Below the pieces are notes generated by a model, which was not told the DNA's origin, ran no database searches, and was given only the letters and a program-made list of their open reading frames with translations. Shown in pieces: positions 24,832 through 33,202 of a stretch of DNA of 64,000 nt. The stretch is taken from NCBI GenBank assembly GCA_002716585.1, contig PBBL01000002.1:1-64000 (forward strand), written 5' to 3'. The stretch comes from Myxococcales bacterium. GTDB lineage: Bacteria > Myxococcota_A > Bradymonadia > Bradymonadales > GCA-2716585. Position numbers and translations under genes: made by a program. The first letter of the stretch is position 1; each line of letters starts with the position of its first letter.

Positions 24832-25880
24832 AGTTCGTTCGTCCTCCTCAGCGCCAGCCCCACGGACACCGCACCGATCATGCCCACGCTCTCAAGGTAC
24901 TGAGGCGTGAACTGGTTCTGGTTGGCCGTGACGTTCCGGAACGGGTTGACCGGCTCGACCGTCACCCCGGAGGTGCGCCCGATGATCCGACCCAGCGACG
25001 GGATGTTCCCCGACCCACCCGACAGGTAGATGCGGGAGATGTTGCTGTCCGCCGACGTCGCGGCGTAGAAGTCCAGCGACCGCTGGATCTCGCCCGCGAG
25101 CGAGTCCGCCACCTGCTGGATCACCTTCTCCACCTCGTGCGGGATGACCGCGTCCGAGGAGCCGCCGCCCTTCTTGTAGGTCTCGGCCTCTTCGTAGGTG
25201 ATGTTCAGCTGCTTCTGAATCTCTTCCGTGAACTGGTTGCCGCCCATCGAGATGTCGCGCGTGAACACCGTCACCCCGTCCGACACCACGTTGATGTTGA
25301 TCGTGCTCGCCCCGATGTCCAACAGGACGATCGTCTGGCCCGGCAGCTCACCGTAGTTGACCTCGAACATGTTCTGCAGGCAGAACGCGTCCACGTCCAC
25401 GATGATCGGGCTCAGCTGAGCCTCCTTCACCACCGTCACGTAGTCGTTGATCAGGTCCTTCTTCGCCGCCACCAGCAGCACGTCCATCTGGCCCGGCTGC
25501 GCGCTCTGATTGAGCACCTCCACCGCCAGGTACACGTCGCTGATGTCGAACGGGATGTACTGCTCAGCCTCCCATTGGATCGACTGCTCCAGCTCCTCCC
25601 GGCTCATCGTCGGCAGCGGGATCTTCTTGATGATCACCGAGTGCCCCGACACCGACAGCGCCGTCTCCTTGACCTTGATCTTGTTGCGCCCCACGATCTG
25701 GCGGATCGCGTCCACGACCGCGCCTGAATCCATCAGCGCGCCGTCCACGATCGCCTCCGGCGGAAGCTGCTGTGTGTCAAATGCCTGCAGCGTCAGACCC
25801 TTCTTGGTCTCCTTCAGCAGACACGCTTTGACGGAACTCGATCCAATATCCAGTCCCAGTACATTTTTTCCCTTGGCCAT
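24828..25880 (-). CDS. pilM: type IV pilus assembly ATPase-fold protein PilM
   Basis: This 350-residue cytoplasmic actin-like protein (FtsA/Hsp70 fold) binds ATP and the PilN N-terminus. Motifs are LGLDIGSSSVKA (phosphate 1), VLLDIGASTININV (phosphate 2) and YLSGGSGNIPSLG (adenosine), with EQSIQWEAEQYIPFDISD in the type IV pilus-specific subdomain. It is the first gene of pilMNOPQ-aroKB and has a strong promoter candidate 43 bases upstream. Confidence 0.95.
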   Translation of the reverse strand: MAKGKNVLGLDIGSSSVKACLLKETKKGLTLQAFDTQQLPPEAIVDGALMDSGAVVDAIRQIVGRNKIKVKETALSVSGHSVIIKKIPLPTMSREELEQSIQWEAEQYIPFDISDVYLAVEVLNQSAQPGQMDVLLVAAKKDLINDYVTVVKEAQLSPIIVDVDAFCLQNMFEVNYGELPGQTIVLLDIGASTININVVSDGVTVFTRDISMGGNQFTEEIQKQLNITYEEAETYKKGGGSSDAVIPHEVEKVIQQVADSLAGEIQRSLDFYAATSADSNISRIYLSGGSGNIPSLGRIIGRTSGVTVEPVNPFRNVTANQNQFTPQYLESVGMIGAVSVGLALRRTNEL

Positions 25881-26255
25881 ATCCCGTACCCCGGTTTTGA
25901 GGCGTGAAGCCCCTCGTGCACGAATCTGCCACCCCCTCTCAGGGCTGTCAAGAAATCGACTTGGCTTAACCCCTTTGGATTACTGCGGTTTCATGACGTC
26001 AAGTCACCGCCACCCACCGCACTTGAAGGTCACGCCCTTACAAGGTCCTACACCCACATACATGGTCGCGCTAGTTTTTCATGCCCCCTTCCATACAGCA
26101 GGGAGCCCGCCACCAGCGCGTCGAACCATCCATGGTCGGCCTTCTCAGCCCACGTGACTCTTGCAGCCTCCCTTAGTTTAGAACACATCCCCCCCGCCGT
26201 CATCTGCCCGACGTGATCGAATTTCCAGACAACCTCCCCACCTACGTCACCCTCA
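25881..26255. other. intergenic region upstream of pilM
   Basis: It holds the pilM promoter. The rest shows no convincing gene. A reverse 76-codon frame at 26048-26278 uses AGA, AGG and CTA codons that are rare in the real genes here and has no recognisable homolog. Confidence 0.4.
25923..25951 (-). promoter_or_regulatory. promoter of the pilMNOPQ-aroKB operon
   Basis: On the reverse strand a perfect TTGACA (25951-25946) and CAGATT (25928-25923) are separated by 17 bases. The predicted start, near 25916, leaves a leader of about 36 bases before pilM. Confidence 0.6.
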
Positions 26256-27980
26256 TCACCCCCGATCGCCCGCCTCATCGACCTGCCTCAGGCGATCCGA
26301 CAACACCTCGGAGAGCAGCCGTTTTTTGATCTTACCCGTCGGCCCATAGGGCAGCTCCTCGCGAACCATCGCCACGATCGCCCGCGGCGCCTTGTAGGAC
26401 GCCACCCGCTCCCCGATCCAGCGCGTCACCCCCTCCAGCTCCGCCTCCCCCCTCCCCTCGGACAGCACCACCGCCGCCGCGGGCACCGCCCCCAACGTCG
26501 GGTGCGGCACCCCGACCACCGCCGCGATCTCCACCGCCGGGTGCTCTTGCAGCCGCGTCTCGATCTCGGCCGGGAACACCGAGTAGCCCCCCGACTTGAT
26601 CACGTCCTTGTCGCGCCCCACGAAGCGCACCATCCCCAACCAGGTGCGCGACGCCAGATCGCCCGTCCGCAGCCAACCCCCCTCCACGATCGCCCCGCCC
26701 CCGCCTCGCCCCAGGTAGCCGCGCAGCAGCCCCGGCCCGCGCACCTGAAGCTCGCCCACCTCGCCGGGGCGCACCCGCCGCCCCTGATCATCCACGATCC
26801 GCACCCGGTACCCCGGCAGCGGGATCCCCACGAACCCGCCGCTCGCCGGGGCCATCCACGGCAGGCTCAGCCGCACCATCGCCGCCCCCGACAGCTCCAC
26901 GCTCCCGTAGACCTCCACGAACGCCGCCGGGATCTGCACCGGACCCAGCGACACCAGCCGCCCCACCCGCTTGAAGTCCCGGATCAGCTCCCCCGGCATC
27001 ACGTCCGCCGCGCTCATGAACAGCTTGACCCCGCTCAGCTCCCGCTCGGTCGCTCCGGCCCGGACCAGCAGCTGGTACATGCTCGGCACCCCCAGGAACG
27101 CGTCGACCTCGCCCGACGCCAGCTCGTCCCGGATCGCCTCCGCGTCGAACCTCGCCCAGCGCCGCACCACCACCCCACCCAGGATCGGCAGCAGCGTCGC
27201 CGCGAACCCCATGATGTGCGCCGCCGGGAGCGCGATCAGCACCCGGTAGCTGCGCAGCCGCGGCAGCGCCATGATCGCCCCGGCGCCCTGCATCAGCGAC
27301 GCGCTCGTCAACATCGCCCCCTTGGGCGATCCGGTCGTCCCCGACGTGTAGAAGATCGCGCACACCGCGTCGTCCGACACCTCCGCGGGCGCCCCGATCG
27401 GCAGCGGCTCCAACATCCTCGCCGCCAGATCGATCACCAGCACCTCCGGCGCGACCTCCCCCTGAAGCGCGTCGCGCCCCTGCGCCGCCCCGCCCCTCGC
27501 CCCGGCGCTCACCAACACCCGCACCACCGCGGGCGCCTCACCGATCGCCTCGGCCGCCCCCGCGACGGTCTCCGGATCAACGATCAGCGTTGCCGCGCCG
27601 CTGTCTCGAAGGATGTAGCTCACCTCGTCCGCGCTCGCCTTGTGGTTGATCGGGACCGCCTGAGCGCCGCAGCGGATCGCCGCCAGCGCCAGCAACGGCG
27701 CGTTCAGCGCGTTGCCCGTGTAGATCACCACCCGCTCCCCGGGGACAACCCCCGCCTCGCGGAGCACGGCGCAGGCGCGCCCCACGAACCGGGCCAGATC
27801 GCGGTAGCTCCACGTCTCCATGGAGAACCCGGGCAGCGACAGCGGCTCGGTGACCTCCACCGCCACCGCGTCTCCCCGGATCCGCGCCGCCCGATCGATC
27901 GCCCCCGCCAACGCCACCCCACCCCAGATCACCCGGGCGCGCTCCGCCCAGACCCGCGCCCAGCCCGTCTGCTCCTGCAT
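26256..27980 (-). CDS. AMP-forming acyl-CoA synthetase/ligase
   Basis: This 574-residue member of the ANL superfamily activates a carboxylic acid to an acyl-adenylate and then a thioester. Core motifs are present: the phosphate loop YTSGTTGSPKG, EVYGSVELSGA, WLRTGDLA, GRDKDVIKSGGYSVFPAEIE and the catalytic lysine in PTGKIKKRLL. The N-terminal 30 residues are not conserved-looking. GGGGAG lies six bases before ATG 27980. Fatty or aromatic acids are possible substrates; no neighbour narrows this. It is divergent from the CAP lipoprotein operon. Confidence 0.9.
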   Translation of the reverse strand: MQEQTGWARVWAERARVIWGGVALAGAIDRAARIRGDAVAVEVTEPLSLPGFSMETWSYRDLARFVGRACAVLREAGVVPGERVVIYTGNALNAPLLALAAIRCGAQAVPINHKASADEVSYILRDSGAATLIVDPETVAGAAEAIGEAPAVVRVLVSAGARGGAAQGRDALQGEVAPEVLVIDLAARMLEPLPIGAPAEVSDDAVCAIFYTSGTTGSPKGAMLTSASLMQGAGAIMALPRLRSYRVLIALPAAHIMGFAATLLPILGGVVVRRWARFDAEAIRDELASGEVDAFLGVPSMYQLLVRAGATERELSGVKLFMSAADVMPGELIRDFKRVGRLVSLGPVQIPAAFVEVYGSVELSGAAMVRLSLPWMAPASGGFVGIPLPGYRVRIVDDQGRRVRPGEVGELQVRGPGLLRGYLGRGGGGAIVEGGWLRTGDLASRTWLGMVRFVGRDKDVIKSGGYSVFPAEIETRLQEHPAVEIAAVVGVPHPTLGAVPAAAVVLSEGRGEAELEGVTRWIGERVASYKAPRAIVAMVREELPYGPTGKIKKRLLSEVLSDRLRQVDEAGDRG

Positions 27981-28042
27981 CGCTCTCCCCCCACTGCTTG
28001 CATCCCCCGTCGCCCCACTTGAGGCGACGCAGGTGAGCCACT

Positions 28043-28050
28043 ACTATAAT
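28043..28050 (+). promoter_or_regulatory. overlapping divergent -10 elements
   Basis: TATAAT (28045-28050, +) faces the CAP operon, and TATAGT (28048-28043, -) faces the acyl-CoA synthetase. The + strand has only TTGAGG 20 bases upstream as a -35, so this is moderate evidence. Confidence 0.4.
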
Positions 28051-28143
28051 GCCCGCGTCGCTGGGAGCCCACATCGCCCCCCCGACCCATACCTCAACAC
28101 CACCACGAGCCGAGACCCGGCCAGCAAGGCCTCGCAGGTGATC

Positions 28144-28770
28144 ATGCTCACATCCTCATCACGTGACCTCGCCATGACCTACGGCCTCTACGCCGCGGCC
28201 ACGCTCCTCGCGCTCCTGCTTGTCGGGTGCGGCGACACCACCACCGACGAGCAGGACCCATCGTCCAGCGGGGGCGGTGACGTGATCATGGCCGACGGCG
28301 AGGGATCTTCTTGGAACAACAAGCGCCTCGATGATGACTTGAGCGTCCCTGACGACGAGCTCAACGTCGCCGACGGCTCCTGCGGGGGCGCGGTCGAGAG
28401 CGAGGTGTTCCGCCTGCTCAACGTCGATCGCGCCGAGAACGGCCTGGAGCCGTTGCGGTGCGATCCAGGCTTGATCGTCGTGGCTCGGGTCCACTCGGAG
28501 GACATGGCCACCCGAGGGTTCTTCGCTCACATCAACCCCGACGACGAGCAGCCCTGGGATCGCCTCAACCGCTACGGTATCACCAACTGGAACATGGTCG
28601 GGGAGAACATCGCGCGCGGCAACATGACGCCCACGGAGGTCGAGCAGAGCTGGATGGACTCCCCGGGGCACCGGGCCAACATCCTCCAGACCGACTTCAC
28701 CCACGTCGGGGTCGGCGTCTATCGAGACGGCGACGACACCCTGTGGACCCAACTCTTCGCGCGCTTCTGA
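28144..28770 (+). CDS. CAP/SCP-domain lipoprotein
   Basis: The 208-residue product has a lipoprotein signal ending LLLVGC, an Asp/Ser/Gly-rich linker and a CAP (SCP/PR-1) domain from about residue 85. The CAP1-type signature reads HSEDMATRGFFAH, followed by GENIARGN, the CAP2 stretch SWMDSPGHRANIL and THVGVGVY. The conserved histidines and glutamates of the CAP cavity are present. Bacterial CAP proteins are secreted and of uncertain biochemical role (lipid, protein or metal binding has been proposed). It starts an operon with a lipoprotein and a barrel-like protein. An alternative start lies at 28174. Confidence 0.85.
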   Translation: MLTSSSRDLAMTYGLYAAATLLALLLVGCGDTTTDEQDPSSSGGGDVIMADGEGSSWNNKRLDDDLSVPDDELNVADGSCGGAVESEVFRLLNVDRAENGLEPLRCDPGLIVVARVHSEDMATRGFFAHINPDDEQPWDRLNRYGITNWNMVGENIARGNMTPTEVEQSWMDSPGHRANILQTDFTHVGVGVYRDGDDTLWTQLFARF

Positions 28771-28794
28771 CCCGCTCGCATCAGGACAACGCCC

Positions 28795-29301
28795 ATGACG
28801 CTCACGCTCAACACCATCGCCCACGGGGCGCTGCTCGCCGCCTTGTTGACGCTCCTCAGCGCCTGCGGCTGGGGCTACGCCGGAGAGACCTACAAGCAGA
28901 AGCCCGACGAGACCATCCTCGTCGATCCGCCGAAGCCACCGCCCGCTGCCACCCAGGTCAACACGGACCCCTGCCTCGCCCGCAGCTTCACGGTCTTCTT
29001 CATGGATCAGAACAGCCGCAGCGCCAAGGAGGTGCAGTGCGACACCGGGCGCACCTTGAACCTGACGCGCTCCGACATGAGCGAGGCCGAGTTCCGACGC
29101 GCCCGCCTCGACAACATCCCCATCGGGCAGTGGTACCTCCTCGTCGATCCTCGCGCGCCGAACCGCGCCTCACCCAACGCGGTGAGCAACGATGAGCTGC
29201 TGGGGCTGGCGCAGATCTACAACCTGAGCTACCATCAGCGCCAACCCAGCACCGGGCTGATCCTCTACCTCTTTGAGGACAACAAGGGCACACCACGCTG
29301 A
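28795..29301 (+). CDS. small lipoprotein of unknown function
   Basis: The 168-residue product has the signal MTLTLNTIAHGALLAALLTLLSAC and a mature part with no recognised domain. Two Cys (PCLAR, QCDTG) may pair. It lies 24 bases after the CAP gene, and its stop overlaps the next start (TGATG), so all three genes are probably one transcript. Confidence 0.75.
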   Translation: MTLTLNTIAHGALLAALLTLLSACGWGYAGETYKQKPDETILVDPPKPPPAATQVNTDPCLARSFTVFFMDQNSRSAKEVQCDTGRTLNLTRSDMSEAEFRRARLDNIPIGQWYLLVDPRAPNRASPNAVSNDELLGLAQIYNLSYHQRQPSTGLILYLFEDNKGTPR

Positions 29302-30074
29302 TGCGCCGACTGCTCCCGCTCCTGCTCTTTGCCGCCCCCTGGCTCCTGATCGGCGCAACACCCACCGACGCCAACGCGCAGGGGCGCTCCAAGTTCGCCC
29401 TGGAGTTCCGGGTCGGCTTCGCGCTCCCGATCGAGGACTACGTCGAGACGAAGACCGTCCTGATCAGCGAGGACAACCGCCCCCGAATCGTCGACCTGAC
29501 CAACGAGCCCACCTTCGCCAACTTCAGCCTGCTCGCCGACATCCGCGACATCGAGCTGTCGCTCTCCGTCCGCCAGTTCGCCTGGGGCGACTCCCTGATC
29601 CGCTACGAGGGCGACCGCCCCGCGCAGGAGCTGAGCGAAGGCAACATCGACGACGCCGGGGTCCAATACACCAGGCTCGACCCGCCGATCACCACCGACG
29701 AGCCGCTGGTCTCAAGCAACTCCCTGAACCTGTTCACCATCTGCGCCGGGCAGCGCATCTACATCCTGGAGAGCGGCCTGTTCCAGGCCTACATCCCCGC
29801 GACGATCGGGGTGTCCTTCGCCGAGGTCACCTCCGGCTCGGGGAACAACGTCGGCGTCATACTCGCCACTGGCGTCGCGGCCGACGTCGTGATCAGCGAT
29901 CTGATCGCGGTCGTGCTCGACGCGCGCATCCACGGCATGCTCACCGAGAACGCCAGCGGCGTCAGCCAGGGCGCCCAGAACGCCAGCGCCACCGACGGCA
30001 CCATCATCAGCGCCCTCACGAGCAGCATGGTCTTCGTCACGTTCGACGTCGGCGCCCGCTTCACGCTCTACTAG
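29301..30074 (+). CDS. predicted outer-membrane beta-barrel-like protein
   Basis: The 257-residue product has a cleavable signal (ending near DANAQG) followed by alternating amphipathic strands (FALEFRVGFALPIEDY, ANFSLLADIRDIELSLSV). It ends MVFVTFDVGARFTLY, whose terminal aromatic residue is typical of outer-membrane barrels. Function is unknown. It is translationally coupled to the preceding lipoprotein. Its last four bases overlap the end of the convergent atl gene. Confidence 0.65.
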   Translation: MRRLLPLLLFAAPWLLIGATPTDANAQGRSKFALEFRVGFALPIEDYVETKTVLISEDNRPRIVDLTNEPTFANFSLLADIRDIELSLSVRQFAWGDSLIRYEGDRPAQELSEGNIDDAGVQYTRLDPPITTDEPLVSSNSLNLFTICAGQRIYILESGLFQAYIPATIGVSFAEVTSGSGNNVGVILATGVAADVVISDLIAVVLDARIHGMLTENASGVSQGAQNASATDGTIISALTSSMVFVTFDVGARFTLY

Positions 30075-30439
30075 GCCAGATCGTCTTCATCCTCCTCGTC
30101 CTCCTCGTCATCCAGGAAGCATAGCTCGTCCTCCTGCGGCTCCCAGCGAAAGCGCTTCAGCGCGCAGCGACCGCTGCGTGAGAAGACCACCCCCTCCGCC
30201 TCCAGCAGCGTCCGCTGCAACAGCGGCCGCTGCGCGTCTCCCCCCGTGCTGACGCGCCCCTGGCTGTTGATGACCCGCTGCCAGGGCAGCTCCGGCTCAT
30301 CGTGCGTGGTTCGGAGGACTCGCCCGCACGCCCGCGCGGCGCCCGGGTGACCGGCGAGCGCGGCGAGCTGACCGTAGGTCGCGACGCGGCCCCGGGGGAT
30401 GCGGCGCACGAGGCGCAGGACACGAAGGCGAAACGACAT
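30071..30439 (-). CDS. atl: alkyltransferase-like DNA-damage recognition protein (ATL)
   Basis: The 122-residue protein matches the DNA-binding domain of O6-alkylguanine transferases (IPRGRVATYGQLAALAG, ARACGRVLR), but the catalytic PCHRV reads PWQRV: the acceptor Cys is Trp. That defines ATL proteins, which bind alkylated guanine without repairing it and hand it to nucleotide excision repair. The C-terminus carries an added acidic tail (DDEEDEEDEDD) that is not part of the fold. GGAG is eight bases before ATG 30439. Confidence 0.88.
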   Translation of the reverse strand: MSFRLRVLRLVRRIPRGRVATYGQLAALAGHPGAARACGRVLRTTHDEPELPWQRVINSQGRVSTGGDAQRPLLQRTLLEAEGVVFSRSGRCALKRFRWEPQEDELCFLDDEEDEEDEDDLA

Positions 30440-30502
30440 GATGGCGCTCCAGACGTGCAGCGGAGGTGTGATGGGGTGCGTCGTGGAGAGGAGCGAAGGG
30501 AG

Positions 30503-30532
30503 CGCCCGACCCGCGAGGGCGCGGGTCGGGCG
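30503..30532 (-). terminator. hairpin after the coiled-coil membrane protein gene
   Basis: A perfect 13-base stem (CGCCCGACCCGCG at 30503-30515 with its complement at 30520-30532) and the loop AGGG start eight bases beyond the stop. No U-tract follows. Confidence 0.5.
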
Positions 30533-30539
30533 GAGGGAG

Positions 30540-32120
30540 CTACTCGGGCTTGAGGATGGAGTCGAGGCCCGAGTCGCCCAGGTCCCAGTCGGAGTCGAAG
30601 ATGGAGGTGTCGAGCGACGAGAGCGCGTCGCCGCCCTCCTCCTCCTTCTTGCCCTCCTCGTCGGACTTCTCGGAGGAGCCCGCGTCGGTGCTGCCGAGGT
30701 CGAAGGTGACCCCGGAGTCGGAGAGCTTGTCGGCGGGCTTGCCCGTCACCTCGCTGATCGCGGCGAGCCCGATCGCCGTCCACCCGGACGAAGGCGGCTC
30801 GTCCGCGTTCGGCTCCTCCTCCTCCTTCTCGGGCTCAGGCTCGGCGATGGCCGACAGGCCGACCTCGGTGTAGGTGATCTTGCTCTCCTCGGCCTTGGGC
30901 TCCTCAGCCTTCGGCGCGGGCGCAGCTTCGGCCTTGACCTCCTCCGCCTTGGGCTCGGGCGCGGCCTCGGCCTCGGCCTTAACCTCGGGCGCGGCCTCGG
31001 CCTTCGCAGGCTCGGGGGCAGGCTCCTCGGCCTTGGGCGCGGGCGCGGCTTCAGCCTTGACCTCGGCCTTCGGCTCAGGCGTAGCCTTGGGCTCCGGGGC
31101 CACCTCCGGCTCCTCGGGGGCCTCGATCTCAGGAACCGCGGGCTGAACCGCAGCGGCGGCAGCGGCGAGCGCCTCGGCGGCGGCGGCATGCTGAGCCTTC
31201 TCGCGGGCTTCGCGCTCGGCGGCCTCGCGGGCCTGCTGCTCGGCGCGGGCCTTCTCCTCAGCCTCCTTCTTGAGGATCGCCTCGATCTGGGGGTCGTAGA
31301 AGCCGCCCGGGGCGTGGGTCTCGGGATCGACCAGTGCGAGCTTCTCCAGGGCGGACTCCAGCTGGAGCCGGGTGATCTTGTAGGCCTTGTCGTTGTTGTC
31401 GGCGCGGCGACGATGCTGATCGACGTCGTTCTGGAGGCGACGCACACGGGTGCGCAGATCCTTGACCTCGGTGAGCAGCTCGTCCTTGACCTGCTTGACG
31501 TTGGAGCGGCTGTCGCTCTTGAGCTGCGCGAGCTTCTCCTCGTAGGAGGAGACGGTCTCCTCAAGCTCCTGCTTGTGGGACGCACGCAGGGCGGCGACGT
31601 TGATCTCCTTGTTGGGCGCGGCCTCTTCGACCTTGCTGCCGATGACGGCGTCGGCCTTGAGCTTATCGCGCTCCTCCTCGGCGGCCTTGAGGGCGCCCTT
31701 GAGGTTGGCGGCCTCGGTCTTGGCCTCCATCAGCTCTTCACGGATCTGCATGAGGTCCTGGGAGCCGACCACGGACGTGGCCTCCTCAGCGGGTGAGTCG
31801 TCGAGCTGCTTGCGGAGCGCCTTGACCTCCTCTTTGAGGTCATGGACCTGACGCTTGTAGTTCTTGATCTCCTTCGCTTGACTGTTCTTGCTGCTGTTGC
31901 CGCCGCTCTTCTTGCCGCCACCGCGGCTCTTCTGGAGCTTGGGCTTGATGTCCGCGAGTTCGTCTTTGAGTTTGGAGACCTGATCTTCAAGGGAGGTCTT
32001 GTCGTCGGTGAGGTGATTCACCCTCTCGGCGTCGCGGCGACCGCGATCCCAGAAGTAGAACGCCGCTACGGCGAAGAACAAGAGTCCGCCGAGGGCCAGA
32101 AGCGTGTACATGTCAGGCAT
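30540..32120 (-). CDS. single-pass membrane protein with coiled coil and Ala/Pro/Glu/Lys repeats
   Basis: The 526-residue protein has one N-terminal membrane helix (about 5-24), a coiled coil (about 35-260), an Ala/Glu-rich helix, and then a repetitive region (about 335-420) built from units such as APEPKAE and KAEAAPAPKAEEP. The C-terminal part contains two similar short motifs, YTEVGLSAIAE and WTAIGLAAISE, and a Ser/Asp-rich end. No enzyme motif is visible. It resembles envelope-spanning or scaffold proteins, but no family is recognised. AAGGA precedes the start; an alternative Met lies three codons later. Confidence 0.75.
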   Translation of the reverse strand: MPDMYTLLALGGLLFFAVAAFYFWDRGRRDAERVNHLTDDKTSLEDQVSKLKDELADIKPKLQKSRGGGKKSGGNSSKNSQAKEIKNYKRQVHDLKEEVKALRKQLDDSPAEEATSVVGSQDLMQIREELMEAKTEAANLKGALKAAEEERDKLKADAVIGSKVEEAAPNKEINVAALRASHKQELEETVSSYEEKLAQLKSDSRSNVKQVKDELLTEVKDLRTRVRRLQNDVDQHRRRADNNDKAYKITRLQLESALEKLALVDPETHAPGGFYDPQIEAILKKEAEEKARAEQQAREAAEREAREKAQHAAAAEALAAAAAAVQPAVPEIEAPEEPEVAPEPKATPEPKAEVKAEAAPAPKAEEPAPEPAKAEAAPEVKAEAEAAPEPKAEEVKAEAAPAPKAEEPKAEESKITYTEVGLSAIAEPEPEKEEEEPNADEPPSSGWTAIGLAAISEVTGKPADKLSDSGVTFDLGSTDAGSSEKSDEEGKKEEEGGDALSSLDTSIFDSDWDLGDSGLDSILKPE

Positions 32121-32188
32121 GACTGAGCCAGTTCCTTGGTGCGAACGGTGTCGTGGTTGGATACACTGTGTGACGAGTCTGATTGCCC

Positions 32189-32214
32189 CCGTCCGAATCT
32201 ACCAATGCGGACGG
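32189..32214. promoter_or_regulatory. leader hairpin upstream of the coiled-coil gene
   Basis: CCGTCCG (32189-32195) pairs with CGGACGG (32208-32214). On the - strand it lies at the predicted 5' end of the coiled-coil gene transcript; on the + strand TTCTTT follows, so it could instead stop + transcription. Confidence 0.35.
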
Positions 32215-32232
32215 TTCTTTGAGCAGAGGGTC

Positions 32233-32262
32233 TCTCTACCACCCGAATCAACGGGCTGTCAA
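32233..32262 (-). promoter_or_regulatory. promoter of the coiled-coil membrane protein gene
   Basis: A perfect TTGACA (32262-32257) and TAGAGA (32238-32233) lie 18 bases apart on the reverse strand. Its -35 forms part of an inverted repeat shared with the divergent dtxR-like promoter. Confidence 0.5.
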
Positions 32263-32302
32263 CCTCGCCCCGCATGTGCGCGCGAGCGAGGCGGGCTCGA
32301 CC

Positions 32303-32332
32303 TTGACAACAGCCCTCCGGAGGCGTTCTCAT
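32303..32332 (+). promoter_or_regulatory. promoter of the DtxR-family regulator gene
   Basis: TTGACA (32303-32308) and TCTCAT (32327-32332) are 18 bases apart. The start would be near 32339, about 35 bases before the gene. Confidence 0.45.
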
Positions 32333-32372
32333 GCGCCACGTGAGGAGATGACAGCGGCTGCGTGGGGCGAGG

Positions 32373-33059
32373 ATGACGTCAGCGTCCGTAGAGAACTATC
32401 TCAAGGCGATCTATCGGCTTCAAGGCGACGGGGACAGCCGCGTCAAGACCAAGGAGATCGCCGATCGCCTGGATCTGGCGCTCCCGAGCGTGACGAGCAT
32501 GCTCAAGGCGCTCGCGGATCAGGACTACGTCAATTATATACCCTACCAGGGGGTGCGGCTGAGCGAGCCGGGGCGGTTGGCGGCGCTGCGCGTGATCCGC
32601 AAGCACCGGCTGATCGAGCTGTTCCTGATGGAGACGCTGGGGATGAACTGGTCGGAGGTGCACGACGAGGCGGAGCTGCTGGAGCACGCCATGAGTGAGA
32701 AGCTCACCGACCGGATCGACGCCTGGCTCGGCTACCCGACGCTCGATCCGCACGGCGACCCGATCCCGACCCGCGAGGGCGTCATGCCCGAGCACGGCGG
32801 GCGAGGGCTGCATGAGGTCGCCCGCGGCGAGCAGGTGGTGATCCGCCGGGTGCTGACCCAGGATCATGAGTTCTTGACCTACCTCCACCAGAAGGGGCTG
32901 GTCCTGGACGCCCTGCTCGACGTGGTGGAGCGCGCCCCCTTCGACGGCCCGATCACGGTCCGGGTGCAGGGAGAGGCCAGCCCGGTCAGCCTCAGCCACG
33001 CGACCGCGGGGCTGATTCTCGTGACGGCGTCCCAGGGGGAGGCCAACCCCACGGCTTGA
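32373..33059 (+). CDS. DtxR/MntR-family metal-dependent repressor
   Basis: The 228-residue protein follows the DtxR plan. The N-terminal winged helix reads ENYLKAIYRLQ...VKTKEIADRLDLALPSVTSMLKAL, then VNYIPYQGVRLSEPGR. The dimer and metal domain has RKHRLIELFLMETLGM and HDEAELLEHAMSEKLTDRI, whose His and Glu residues are the usual ligands; a C-terminal SH3/FeoA-like domain spans about 150-222. Such proteins repress iron or manganese uptake when metal is plentiful. No transporter is adjacent, so the metal cannot be inferred. It is divergent from the coiled-coil gene, and an inverted repeat covers both -35 elements. Confidence 0.9.
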   Translation: MTSASVENYLKAIYRLQGDGDSRVKTKEIADRLDLALPSVTSMLKALADQDYVNYIPYQGVRLSEPGRLAALRVIRKHRLIELFLMETLGMNWSEVHDEAELLEHAMSEKLTDRIDAWLGYPTLDPHGDPIPTREGVMPEHGGRGLHEVARGEQVVIRRVLTQDHEFLTYLHQKGLVLDALLDVVERAPFDGPITVRVQGEASPVSLSHATAGLILVTASQGEANPTA

Positions 33060-33202
33060 CTTCAACTTGTCGTTGCGGATCTTCCTGCTTGCGTTCCCCG
33101 GGTGGGTGTGCTACGACCCCCACCCCAGTGATCCGGGCGGTTTCCATCGGATCGGGTCGCTGACCAATACACACACCACCTGACCAGCGTGACCGTGTGC
33201 CC

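Noticed and set aside
26048-26278. 76-codon reverse frame overlapping the acyl-CoA synthetase end
   Set aside because: Codon choice (AGA, AGG, CTA) differs from the real genes, no ribosome site was seen, and it contains no recognised motif.
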